Below are positions 1 to 6,055 of a stretch of DNA of 6,055 bases, one piece after another. Numbering within the stretch: the first letter of the stretch is position 1; each line of letters opens with the position of its first letter. The translations under genes and the position numbers were made by a program. Origin of the DNA: Desulfuromonas sp. (lineage in GTDB: Bacteria; Desulfobacterota; Desulfuromonadia; Desulfuromonadales; SZUA-401); NCBI GenBank assembly GCA_002869605.1, contig PKUI01000156.1, positions 1-6,055 on the forward strand, written 5' to 3'. The notes below the pieces were generated by a model, which worked only from the letters and a program-made list of their open reading frames with translations, searched no databases and was not told the origin of the DNA.

Positions 1-1442
1 AGACTCAGGGTCATGAAGATCTCGTTACCATCAATTTTCATCGGCTCGGTAAACGCCTTGAGCAGTTTCCGCGCGACAAGGCGGGCATCCTCCTCGTCAT
101 GCAGATGACTGACCAGAACAATAAACTCGTCCCCACCGAGACGGCCGACCGTATCGATTTCTCGTACGACCGCTGAAATGCGCGAAGCGGTCTCCTTGAG
201 CAGACTGTCGCCAACCGCGTGACCGAGGGTATCGTTGATGATCTTGAAACGATCCAGGTCAATGAAGATCACCGCGTACTTGTGCTCCTGACGTTTTGCC
301 AGTGCCTGGGCTTGCTTGAGCCGCTCGACGAAAAACATGCGGTTCGGCAGGCCGGTCAGTTGATCGTGATGCGCCAAGTGGAACAGCTGGCGCTCAGCAT
401 TCTTGCGCTCAGTGATATCCCGACAGATCGCCCACAGCACCACGCTGTTGTCGGGTCCGGTACTGAGCGTCAGGTGCCCTTCGATATCGATCAGGCTGCC
501 ATCCCTTGCAACCAGACGCCCCTCCATAACACGAAACGGGTCCCCCTCAAGAACCCGCTTAAAGTTGGACATACATTTGGCGCGAGCGGAGTCCTCAATA
601 ATTTGCAGGATCTTGACCTGGTGGGACTCTTTGAGATCGTATTTGAGGGAATTATGCCAGGAACTGTTGGCATAAAGGATGTCCCCTTCCGGCGTAAAAC
701 TGAAAATCAGGTCGTTGGCGGATTCGAGGAATTTTGAGAGGCTCTCCCTGCTGGTGCGCACCTCCCGGTTTTCATGGCGCAGCGAATTCATCAGAAACGT
801 GGCGGCGATCGACAGCACACCATTCAACATACATACCCAGATCCAGAACAGGAAAGAGAAGAGCGGGGTATGATGGGAATGGTCTTCGAAAAAAGGGACC
901 TCGATAAAATGGAGCACACCGATGTACTCGGAGAGCAACAGGAAACCGAAAAGAACGCTGGCGAAAAAACCGAACCCGATCACCGATCGGCGCTTATCGA
1001 AGAGGATGGCCGCCTCGAAGGTAACCATCAGATAGAGCGGCCACGCCCAGCTTACGTCGCCACCGGTGAAATGAACCAGCACCGTCACGAACAGCAGGTC
1101 AAAAAACGCCTGCACCTTCATCAGACGCCGGTTGTGGATATATTTGTCCGGAAAGAAATTATAGAACGTGTTGTAGAGAACAACCAGGAGCATACAGCCA
1201 AACAGGACCAGCGACTGGCGACTGCTGAGGAAAAATCCGACCCCGCTGTGCTGGTAGGCTCCATACGCCGCTAAGCCGTAGAAACTGAAAACCGCCAACA
1301 TGAACCAGCGGAAACGGGAGATCATCCGCACCCGAACCGGCAGCTCAGCAAAACTCCCCTCGCCCTCCCCTTCAAAATAGCGGGTCAGGATATTCTGGCT
1401 AGCCAGATCGAGCCAACGACGAAACATAAGTTTTTCGTTCAT
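1..1442 (-). CDS. Membrane-bound PAS-GGDEF diguanylate cyclase (C-terminal end outside window)
   Basis: Likely makes the second messenger cyclic di-GMP from two GTP at the inner membrane. The 480 residues in the window read without interruption from the ATG at 1442. Residues about 46-62, 77-97, 112-126, 132-147, 153-171 and 195-219 are hydrophobic and probably form six membrane segments. HFTGGDVSW (124-132) recalls the sensor region of PilS-like kinases. A PAS domain spans about 232-346 and ends in the classic RDITERK (341-347). The GGDEF domain begins near 355 (HHDQLTGLPNR) and has the metal/substrate motif DLDRFKIIND (395-404), GD at 411-412 and the active-site GGDEF at 436-440. The inhibitory site RxxD (REID, 427-430) sits exactly five residues before it, so product inhibition is expected. 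About 40 more residues would complete the domain; an EAL domain beyond the window cannot be excluded. A second in-frame ATG lies at 1427. The best Shine-Dalgarno, AGGA at 1459-1456, is weak and distant. The PAS ligand is unknown. Confidence 0.93.
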   Translation of the reverse strand, partial: MNEKLMFRRWLDLASQNILTRYFEGEGEGSFAELPVRVRMISRFRWFMLAVFSFYGLAAYGAYQHSGVGFFLSSRQSLVLFGCMLLVVLYNTFYNFFPDKYIHNRRLMKVQAFFDLLFVTVLVHFTGGDVSWAWPLYLMVTFEAAILFDKRRSVIGFGFFASVLFGFLLLSEYIGVLHFIEVPFFEDHSHHTPLFSFLFWIWVCMLNGVLSIAATFLMNSLRHENREVRTSRESLSKFLESANDLIFSFTPEGDILYANSSWHNSLKYDLKESHQVKILQIIEDSARAKCMSNFKRVLEGDPFRVMEGRLVARDGSLIDIEGHLTLSTGPDNSVVLWAICRDITERKNAERQLFHLAHHDQLTGLPNRMFFVERLKQAQALAKRQEHKYAVIFIDLDRFKIINDTLGHAVGDSLLKETASRISAVVREIDTVGRLGGDEFIVLVSHLHDEEDARLVARKLLKAFTEPMKIDGNEIFMTLS

Positions 1443-1618
1443 AACTAGAGTGAAATCCTGGAGGGCTTACTGCTGCGCGAAATCAAAAACTAAAGGCGGT
1501 AACGTGTTCGGGCATTTATTTTCAACTATTAAAAATTACCGCAAAATGAATCCTCACGTCAAGCAAATGCTCCACAAACCCCTAAAAACACGGATCAAAA
1601 CAAGATCACCCCCACAAG
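1443..1618 (-). promoter_or_regulatory. AT-rich intergenic region, possible promoter of the diguanylate cyclase gene
   Basis: This is the only real gap in the window, between the truC stop and the cyclase start on the same strand, and it is visibly richer in A+T than the coding DNA. Reading the minus strand, TTGACG at 1562-1557 matches five of six bases of a sigma-70 -35 box. Possible -10 hexamers are TAATTT at 1538-1533 (18-base spacer, weak match) and TTTAAT at 1533-1528 (good match but a 23-base spacer). No pair is convincing. I saw no strong hairpin followed by a T run that would end the truC transcript. A 7-base inverted repeat lies inside the gap and is listed separately. Confidence 0.3.
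1496..1542. repeat. 7-base inverted repeat upstream of the cyclase gene
   Basis: GCGGTAA at 1496-1502 is the exact reverse complement of TTACCGC at 1536-1542, with 33 AT-rich bases between. The right arm overlaps the weak -10 candidate. It could be an operator or a loose hairpin in the leader. A 7-base match in 176 bases may also be chance, and the arms do not extend on either side. Confidence 0.25.
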
Positions 1619-2335
1619 CTAAACGCGGTATCGTGAAAGTTGAGTAAGCACCTGTGTAAATGACGATTCCGGCTCGCAGGTAATCGCTAGCTCCGTACCG
1701 GAGCGAGGATGGGCAAACGAGAGGCTGGTCGCCGCCAGCATCAGCCGGTGACAGGCAAAGTGCTCGCGGAAATAACGGTTATGTCGACCTTCGCCATAGT
1801 TGGTGTCGCCGATGAGTGGATGAAAAACGTGTTTCATGTGACGACGCAGCTGATGACGACGTCCGCTTTGCGGGCGCAGCTCGATCAGCGCGTAGCGACT
1901 GCTCGGATAACGGCCGACGGCAAAGGGGAGCTCATAACGTTCAAGCATGTTGTAGATCGTGCGTGCCTGCCGCGGTGGAGTCGCACTGTTGTTCGTCGCA
2001 TCGAGGTCGACCAGGGGATGATCAATGACCCCGTGCGGTTCGACCCATCCCCTCACCAGGGCAAGGTAGCGTTTCTCAACAGATCCGCTTTGCAACATGG
2101 TGCCGAGAATTCCTGCAACGTTACGGCTGCGCGCAAACAACAAAACCCCCGATGTCGGACGGTCAAGGCGATGTGCCGGGTAAACCCTCGACCCGAGCTG
2201 ATCACGTACGAGTTGCAGTGCAAAATGGCTCTCGCGTCGTTCCAGATAGGTGCGGTGCACGAGCAGCCCCGCCGGCTTATGCACGGCGACCATCTCCTCG
2301 TCGCAATAGAGAATCGGCAGTTCCGGCCTCTTCAT
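1619..2335 (-). CDS. truC: tRNA pseudouridine(65) synthase TruC
   Basis: Cytoplasmic RluA-family enzyme that isomerises uridine 65 of certain tRNAs to pseudouridine. At 238 residues it is somewhat shorter than the about 260 of E. coli TruC, mainly at the C terminus. It follows the TruC pattern closely: an opening ILYCDEEMVAVHKPAGLLVHR (8-28), then RDQLG (44-48), then the catalytic-loop motif HRLDRPTSG (55-63) with nucleophile Asp58. KRYLALVRGW is at 88-97, GRYPSSRYALIEL at 141-153, and SGRRHQLRRH (157-166) with HPLIGD (172-177) closes the family signature. The ATG overlaps the TGA of the upstream helicase-nuclease frame by one base (TGATG) and has no good Shine-Dalgarno, which points to translational coupling. 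It ends with TAG; an in-frame TGA follows seven codons later at 1597-1595. TruC is preferred over RluA/RluC because of the RLDRPTSG and GRYPSSRY wording and the lack of an S4 domain. Confidence 0.95.
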   Translation of the reverse strand: MKRPELPILYCDEEMVAVHKPAGLLVHRTYLERRESHFALQLVRDQLGSRVYPAHRLDRPTSGVLLFARSRNVAGILGTMLQSGSVEKRYLALVRGWVEPHGVIDHPLVDLDATNNSATPPRQARTIYNMLERYELPFAVGRYPSSRYALIELRPQSGRRHQLRRHMKHVFHPLIGDTNYGEGRHNRYFREHFACHRLMLAATSLSFAHPRSGTELAITCEPESSFTQVLTQLSRYRV

Positions 2336-3054
2336 CAGGAGTAATGCTCAGCCACAACATGCAGAGTGTCAAGTGTTGGAAAGTAGAGGGCACCAACCAC
2401 CCGCCGTGACGGTTCCAGCGCGGCAAACAGTGTCACGTAGGAGGAAATCTGTGCAAAGTAGCGTTGCTGTTCACGCTCGAGGAAAGCGGGCATCTGTTCA
2501 TCGTGCCGCGGGCTGCTGGTCTTGTAGTCAATGATCCAGCGAACATCCCGCTCATCCACGAAGGTGCGGTCAACCACCGCCTCGATCCGTTCCCCTTCAT
2601 AAAGCCCCGAAAGCGGCAGCTCGCACTCCCCTAGAGTATGGTCATGCAACACCCAACGTCCCTTTTCTCCTGAGAGCGTCGCCGCCAGGCATCTTTCAAC
2701 ATCCTGGGCCGCGGTTACCACCTCGGGCGCTGGGCAGCCGAGATTTAGCAGCTGGCGTTTAATTCGCTCGTGCATCTCGTCAAGGCGCTCCAGCGACCAG
2801 TGATCCAACCCCTGTTGCGCGATGCGTTCCAGCCAGCCATGGACCACCGTACCGATAAAGCGCCGTTCGGCACCGGCGTCTGGAGAAGTGTCCCCAAGGT
2901 TACCCTCATCCGAGGCGCGGCGCATCTGGTGGTCGGCTACCGGCAAGGGCGGTGCTGGTCGGGGTGCGCACCAACCGGGTGGCAAGCGGCACAGTTGCGG
3001 CTCCGTGACGTTGTGCGGCAGATCGTCTACAGGCGCATCGATCAGCGTGTAGAG
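2335..3054 (-). CDS. C-terminal RecB-type nuclease domain of the AddA-like helicase, separated by an in-frame amber codon
   Basis: This stretch of 239 residues continues the helicase frame directly after the TAG at 3057-3055 and ends at TGA 2337-2335. Counting the whole frame from 5691, it covers residues 880-1118 and carries a full PD-(D/E)XK nuclease of the RecB/AddA family: GTVVHGWLE with His951, Asp1041 in VVDR, the metal site IIDYKTS (Asp1055, Lys1057), and QISSY (Gln1081, Tyr1085). Its role would be to cut the unwound strand during end resection. Nothing in the domain looks decayed. If made alone, the first TTG is at 2985 and the first ATG at 2925; neither has a Shine-Dalgarno at proper distance, and no ATG, GTG or TTG occurs in frame within the 23 codons after the TAG. 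It may therefore be an untranslated remnant, a readthrough product, or the result of a sequence error. The domain assignment is firm; its expression is not. Confidence 0.75.
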   Translation of the reverse strand, partial: LYTLIDAPVDDLPHNVTEPQLCRLPPGWCAPRPAPPLPVADHQMRRASDEGNLGDTSPDAGAERRFIGTVVHGWLERIAQQGLDHWSLERLDEMHERIKRQLLNLGCPAPEVVTAAQDVERCLAATLSGEKGRWVLHDHTLGECELPLSGLYEGERIEAVVDRTFVDERDVRWIIDYKTSSPRHDEQMPAFLEREQQRYFAQISSYVTLFAALEPSRRVVGALYFPTLDTLHVVAEHYS

Positions 3055-3057
3055 CTA
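3055..3057 (-). other. In-frame amber codon between helicase and nuclease domains
   Basis: The minus strand reads ATG GCT GAG TAG CTC TAC. The TAG is in the same frame as the helicase upstream (start 5691) and the nuclease downstream (stop 2337-2335), so no frameshift is involved. A single base change from CAG, GAG, TGG, TAC or TAT would create it. It may be a true nonsense mutation, a sequencing or assembly error, or a codon that is read through. Confidence 0.9.
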
Positions 3058-5691
3058 CTCAGCCATCAGCCGATCCCAGGCGACCGCAAGCAGAGAATTG
3101 CCTGGCGGGCGAAGCGGCTCGGATAACGACTTCAGATGCCCGGAGAGGGTCAGCGAACGACGGGCACGGGTGCACGCGACATACAACAGGCGCACGGTCT
3201 CAAAGTCGTTCTTGGCGGCATGAAGATCACCTATCGCCGAGTAGGTGGCATCTCCCGCCTGACCGGCATGCGCCGGAACCGGGGCCAACAAAAGGCCAAA
3301 GTCGGGGTGTTCCATCCAGCGCAGCAGTTCCTTGTCCTGACCGCGCACCGTGCGACCGAGCCCAGGCAGGTAGACATGATCAAACTCCAGCCCCTTGGAT
3401 TTATGGATGGTCATGATCTGCAGCTGCGCTCCAGCACCCGGATCGGGCGCCGCGTACAGACCTGTCAGCGCCTGCTCCAGAGACTCGAGGCTTAGCAGGT
3501 CACCTCCCTGTTCCAGATCCGACAGAAGGTGCAGGTACTGACGGGCGTCTTCGCAGTCGGCATCTTCCCAGCAGGCCGGCCCACCGAGCGCCAACCAGGC
3601 TGCGTAAACTACGCGCGCCAACGGTTCTCGCCCGCGCCGCTCCAGACCGTTTTCGAGCACGGCATTAAAACGCAGCAACCGCTCCCGTTCATCGACAGCC
3701 AGCCAGTTAAGACGTGCAGGGTCGTTAAGCAGGCTCCATAGCGGAGTGTGGCGGTCCCCTTCACACAGGGTCAGCAACGACTCAAGCCGCAGGCCGCACC
3801 AGGGAGCACGCAATATCGTCTGCCAGGCCAGCCGGTCCCCCGGGTGCACCAGGGCGCGGGTCAGCGCAAGCAAATCGAGTACCGGTTGACGCTTATCGAG
3901 AGGTTCGAGCTCCTGGGCCTGGAAGCGTAAACACGCCTCCTTCAACACACGGGCGATCTCATAGGCGTGGCCACGCGAGCGGACCAGGATCGCGTGGCTG
4001 GCGTGGGGGTCACGATGGATCGTGGCCTCAATCCGCTCCACCAACAGCGCCGCCTCTCGGCCATCATCACGCTCTCCGAACAGTACCAGCTCCGCCGCTT
4101 CACCCGGCTCTACCGACTTATGGGGCAAAGCCGAGGCGAAGGTGATCGCACCGAGGGCCTCGTCCTCGAGCTGCGGAAACAGCCCTGCAAAGAGGCGGTT
4201 GTTCCATTCAACGACCCCGGCCTGCGAGCGGAAATTGACACTCAGTTGCAGAGACTCCAGAGATACGCTGCCGACACCCCGATGCATGGCGCGAAGAAAC
4301 AGGCCGACCTCCGCTTCGCGGAAGCGGTAAATCGACTGCATCGGATCCCCAACCAGAAACAGGGTGCGCCCATCGTCCGGTTGCCAGCCGGCAACCAGGC
4401 GCTCGAGCAGCTCGAACTGCGCGAAGGAGGTGTCCTGGAACTCGTCCACCAGGATATGGCTGATACGGCTATCGAGCTGCAACAGCAGTTCTTCGGGTGA
4501 CTCGCTCTCCCCCAGGGCAACCCGGGCGCCGGAGGCAATAGCGATAAAGTCGATGTGCCCCTGTTCGCGAAACACCTGGTCGAGCTCCGCCGCAGCGAGT
4601 GGAAGCAGATCGACCAGCGCCTGCAGCACCCGCCACTGGTGATCGCAATATTCCGGGTGCGGCAAGCGACGCAGGTCCGCAAGCGCAGCGGTCAAGGCCG
4701 CATCACTACGTAACTGGTCGAGGAAGTGCTGCATCCGCTCCTTCATCGACAGCGCCGGCTCCTGTTTGTCGGCCGTAAACCCCTGCCCCTTGGTGACCCG
4801 GGAGCGTACTTCACCATTCTTGGTCAGCAGCAGCTCGACCAACCCCAGCCACTCGGGAAGCCGCTCTGCCGTGGCCACGGGGAACTGCACGAGTCCGGCG
4901 AGCAGCCCCCCCACCCCGTCAGGGTCGAGGTTGCTGCCAGCGTAGCGGGCCAGTGTCAGCAGCTCGTCTTTGTCGCCATCAAGCATGCCCTCGAGCCGTA
5001 GCAGATGATGGGTGACATAGTCGGCGAGGCCCTGCTCGAGCACGGCCCGACTCTGCTCGTGGCGTTGCCCGAGCAGATGACGCAGCCACTGGTCACGACG
5101 CGCCAGCATCGCCACCAGCATATCGCGCAGCACCTCGAGACGATTGTCGAGGTGGCGCAGCAGCACGGCAACCGGTTTGCGCATCGTACTGCCGGCCAAA
5201 CCCTGAAGCAGCACCCGCTCGGCGGCGTGGCGATAATCGTCGCGAGGATCGTCACAGATAGCCGGCGGTGCTCCAAAACGGGACAGCCAGGGCATGCGCC
5301 GCACCAGGTGCGCGCAGAAGCTGTCGATGGTGACCAACTGCAGAGCGTTGGGGTTACGACGCAACTGCCAGTTGCAACGGCGGTCCTGATCGAGCGCCGC
5401 GCGCGCCAGCTGCCAGGTGGTAAGCTCATGAGCGCTTTGCGGTGCTTCAGGGTTCTCGGCACGCGCCAACGCGCGAAGCAGGCGGGCACGCATCTCTGCA
5501 GCGGCCTTGCGCGTAAAGGTGATCGCCAGCACCTCCTCGGGGCGTTCGACGCGCGCCAGCAAGGCGAGGATACGCTGCGTGAGCAGTTCGGTTTTCCCCG
5601 AGCCTGCCGGGGCCTGGACAATAAACGAGCCTTCCGGGTCGAGGGCACGACGACGTTGCTGCAGGTCAGCGATCGGGGTCACATCACTCAT
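3055..5691 (-). CDS. AddA/RecB-like UvrD-family DNA helicase (helicase part, 878 residues)
   Basis: Superfamily 1A ATP-dependent DNA helicase, expected to pair with the AddB-like protein encoded just upstream to unwind and resect double-strand breaks. Every helicase motif is intact: Walker A APAGSGKT (27-34), motif Ia ITFTRKAAAEMR (57-68), Walker B VDEFQDTS (415-422), motif III VGDPMQSIYRFRE (447-459) followed by NFRS, motif V TIHKSKGLEFD (762-771) and motif VI YVACTRAR (837-844). The start at 5691 is supported by a strong Shine-Dalgarno, GGAGG at 5702-5698, six bases upstream. The open frame extends further upstream only as an overlap with the preceding gene. The frame stops at a TAG as codon 879, in the linker after the helicase core. 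With the downstream nuclease stretch the total is 1118 residues, about what I expect for an intact member. Annotators may call it a pseudogene with an internal stop or two separate genes. Close alternatives are RecB or PcrA/UvrD, but the attached nuclease and the AddB-like partner favour the AddA type. Confidence 0.9.
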   Translation of the reverse strand: MSDVTPIADLQQRRRALDPEGSFIVQAPAGSGKTELLTQRILALLARVERPEEVLAITFTRKAAAEMRARLLRALARAENPEAPQSAHELTTWQLARAALDQDRRCNWQLRRNPNALQLVTIDSFCAHLVRRMPWLSRFGAPPAICDDPRDDYRHAAERVLLQGLAGSTMRKPVAVLLRHLDNRLEVLRDMLVAMLARRDQWLRHLLGQRHEQSRAVLEQGLADYVTHHLLRLEGMLDGDKDELLTLARYAGSNLDPDGVGGLLAGLVQFPVATAERLPEWLGLVELLLTKNGEVRSRVTKGQGFTADKQEPALSMKERMQHFLDQLRSDAALTAALADLRRLPHPEYCDHQWRVLQALVDLLPLAAAELDQVFREQGHIDFIAIASGARVALGESESPEELLLQLDSRISHILVDEFQDTSFAQFELLERLVAGWQPDDGRTLFLVGDPMQSIYRFREAEVGLFLRAMHRGVGSVSLESLQLSVNFRSQAGVVEWNNRLFAGLFPQLEDEALGAITFASALPHKSVEPGEAAELVLFGERDDGREAALLVERIEATIHRDPHASHAILVRSRGHAYEIARVLKEACLRFQAQELEPLDKRQPVLDLLALTRALVHPGDRLAWQTILRAPWCGLRLESLLTLCEGDRHTPLWSLLNDPARLNWLAVDERERLLRFNAVLENGLERRGREPLARVVYAAWLALGGPACWEDADCEDARQYLHLLSDLEQGGDLLSLESLEQALTGLYAAPDPGAGAQLQIMTIHKSKGLEFDHVYLPGLGRTVRGQDKELLRWMEHPDFGLLLAPVPAHAGQAGDATYSAIGDLHAAKNDFETVRLLYVACTRARRSLTLSGHLKSLSEPLRPPGNSLLAVAWDRLMAE

Positions 5692-6055
5692 CGTTACCCT
5701 CCGTCGCCTGCTGGCGATTTTCCAGAATCCGGCAGAGCATCGGGTAGTCGCAATAGCGGCAGGTGTTCTCGCCATCGAGCGGGTCGACCGCGGCAGCCCC
5801 CGCCACGAAGCTGTCACCGAGGCACGGCAGCACCTGGTCCCAATGTGCGAGCAGTGAGCCGAAGTCGAGTTCCAGCTCTTCCAAGCGTTCCTGCAACCGT
5901 TTCTCCGGCAGCCCCGGGAACAGTCCGTCTCTCCCCAGCCCCTTGAAGCGGCAGTCGCCACTACGCACCTGGGCAAACAACACCGCGGCGAGCTCCGCGG
6001 CGGGCAGGTTGTGAACGTAGACCGGAAGCTGCGGTTCGGCGATCCGTTGCTCAAG
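5684..6055 (-). CDS. AddB-like PD-(D/E)XK nuclease / DNA repair protein, C-terminal fragment
   Basis: Only the last 123 codons lie in the window; the start and most of the protein are off the right edge. Near the beginning of the fragment, QLPVY matches the QxxxY motif that follows the catalytic DxK in RecB-family nucleases. Near the end, CRYCDYPMLC gives the spacing Cys-x2-Cys-x5-Cys, the same as the last three iron-sulfur ligands of Bacillus AddB; the fourth ligand would lie upstream, outside the window. The protein should be the nuclease partner of the AddA-like helicase that follows, acting in double-strand end processing. Its TGA (5686-5684) lies inside the helicase gene's first codons, an 8-base overlap (ATGAGTGA), which points to coupled translation and one operon. 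It resembles the proteobacterial family often named 'probable DNA repair protein', found next to UvrD-type helicases. The AddB-like label is an inference from these motifs and the neighbour. Confidence 0.85.
   Translation of the reverse strand, partial: LEQRIAEPQLPVYVHNLPAAELAAVLFAQVRSGDCRFKGLGRDGLFPGLPEKRLQERLEELELDFGSLLAHWDQVLPCLGDSFVAGAAAVDPLDGENTCRYCDYPMLCRILENRQQATEGNDE
5698..5702 (-). promoter_or_regulatory. Ribosome binding site of the AddA-like helicase
   Basis: GGAGG on the minus strand, six bases before the ATG at 5691 and inside the last codons of the AddB-like gene. It decides the start: the same open frame continues upstream, but those codons only overlap the AddB-like gene in another frame and do not resemble a helicase N terminus. 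Confidence 0.8.

Noticed and set aside
219..1274. Plus-strand open frames of 172 and 166 codons
   Set aside because: They are opposite the PAS and membrane parts of the diguanylate cyclase, which reads continuously with all motifs on the minus strand.
1585..1618. Possible terminator after truC
   Set aside because: The only stem is a 4-base GATC/GATC pairing around a 7-base loop, too short for a convincing intrinsic terminator even though a short T run follows.
1450..1647. Lysine-rich 65-codon plus-strand frame starting with GTG in the intergenic gap
   Set aside because: It has no ribosome binding site, runs into the end of truC on the other strand, and its composition reflects AT-rich noncoding DNA.
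1709..2344. Plus-strand open frame of 211 codons
   Set aside because: It is the antisense shadow of truC, whose catalytic motif and full family pattern are on the minus strand.
2985..3057. Frameshift between helicase and nuclease parts
   Set aside because: Codon phase is identical on both sides of the break, so the interruption is a single stop codon, not an insertion or deletion.
3967..4500. Plus-strand open frame of 177 codons
   Set aside because: It is antisense to helicase motifs Walker B and III, which are clearly the coding strand; its translation resembles no family I know.
5005..5946. Plus-strand open frame of 313 codons
   Set aside because: It lies wholly opposite the helicase and AddB-like genes, has no recognisable domain, and such antisense frames are common in GC-rich coding DNA.
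5692..6054. 121-codon N-terminal extension of the helicase frame
   Set aside because: Those codons overlap the AddB-like gene in another frame and read as low-complexity Arg/Ser/Cys; the ATG at 5691 has a strong Shine-Dalgarno and begins a normal helicase N terminus.

Overview
The window holds four neighbouring genes, all on the minus strand, with coding sequence on nearly every base. The set suggests a non-enteric gammaproteobacterium: a RecB-family nuclease/UvrD-type helicase pair (AddB-like/AddA-like), a TruC pseudouridine synthase, and a membrane-bound diguanylate cyclase. The assignment rests on gene type and arrangement as I read them, not on a search.

Layout in transcription order (right to left). 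From 6055 to 5684 is the C-terminal end of an AddB-like PD-(D/E)XK nuclease, cut by the window edge. It shows a QxxxY nuclease motif and an iron-sulfur-type cysteine cluster. It overlaps the next gene by 8 bases. That gene, starting at 5691, is an AddA/RecB-like helicase with all the superfamily 1 motifs. Its reading frame is broken by one in-frame TAG at 3057-3055. The frame then continues open, without any shift, to a TGA at 2337-2335 and encodes a complete-looking RecB-type nuclease domain. The truC start overlaps that TGA by one base, so the three genes look like one translationally coupled operon. After truC (2335-1619) comes an AT-rich gap of 176 bases. It leads into a PAS-GGDEF diguanylate cyclase with six predicted membrane segments, which starts at 1442 and runs off the left edge.

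How they work together: the two large proteins should form a heterodimeric helicase-nuclease that resects double-strand DNA ends for RecA-dependent repair. TruC modifies U65 of some tRNAs and has no obvious mechanistic tie to repair. The diguanylate cyclase is probably a separate transcription unit making cyclic di-GMP.

The main point of interest is the amber codon exactly between the helicase and nuclease parts of the AddA-like protein. Both halves keep their catalytic residues. I saw no mobile element, CRISPR array, RNA gene or clearly novel system.
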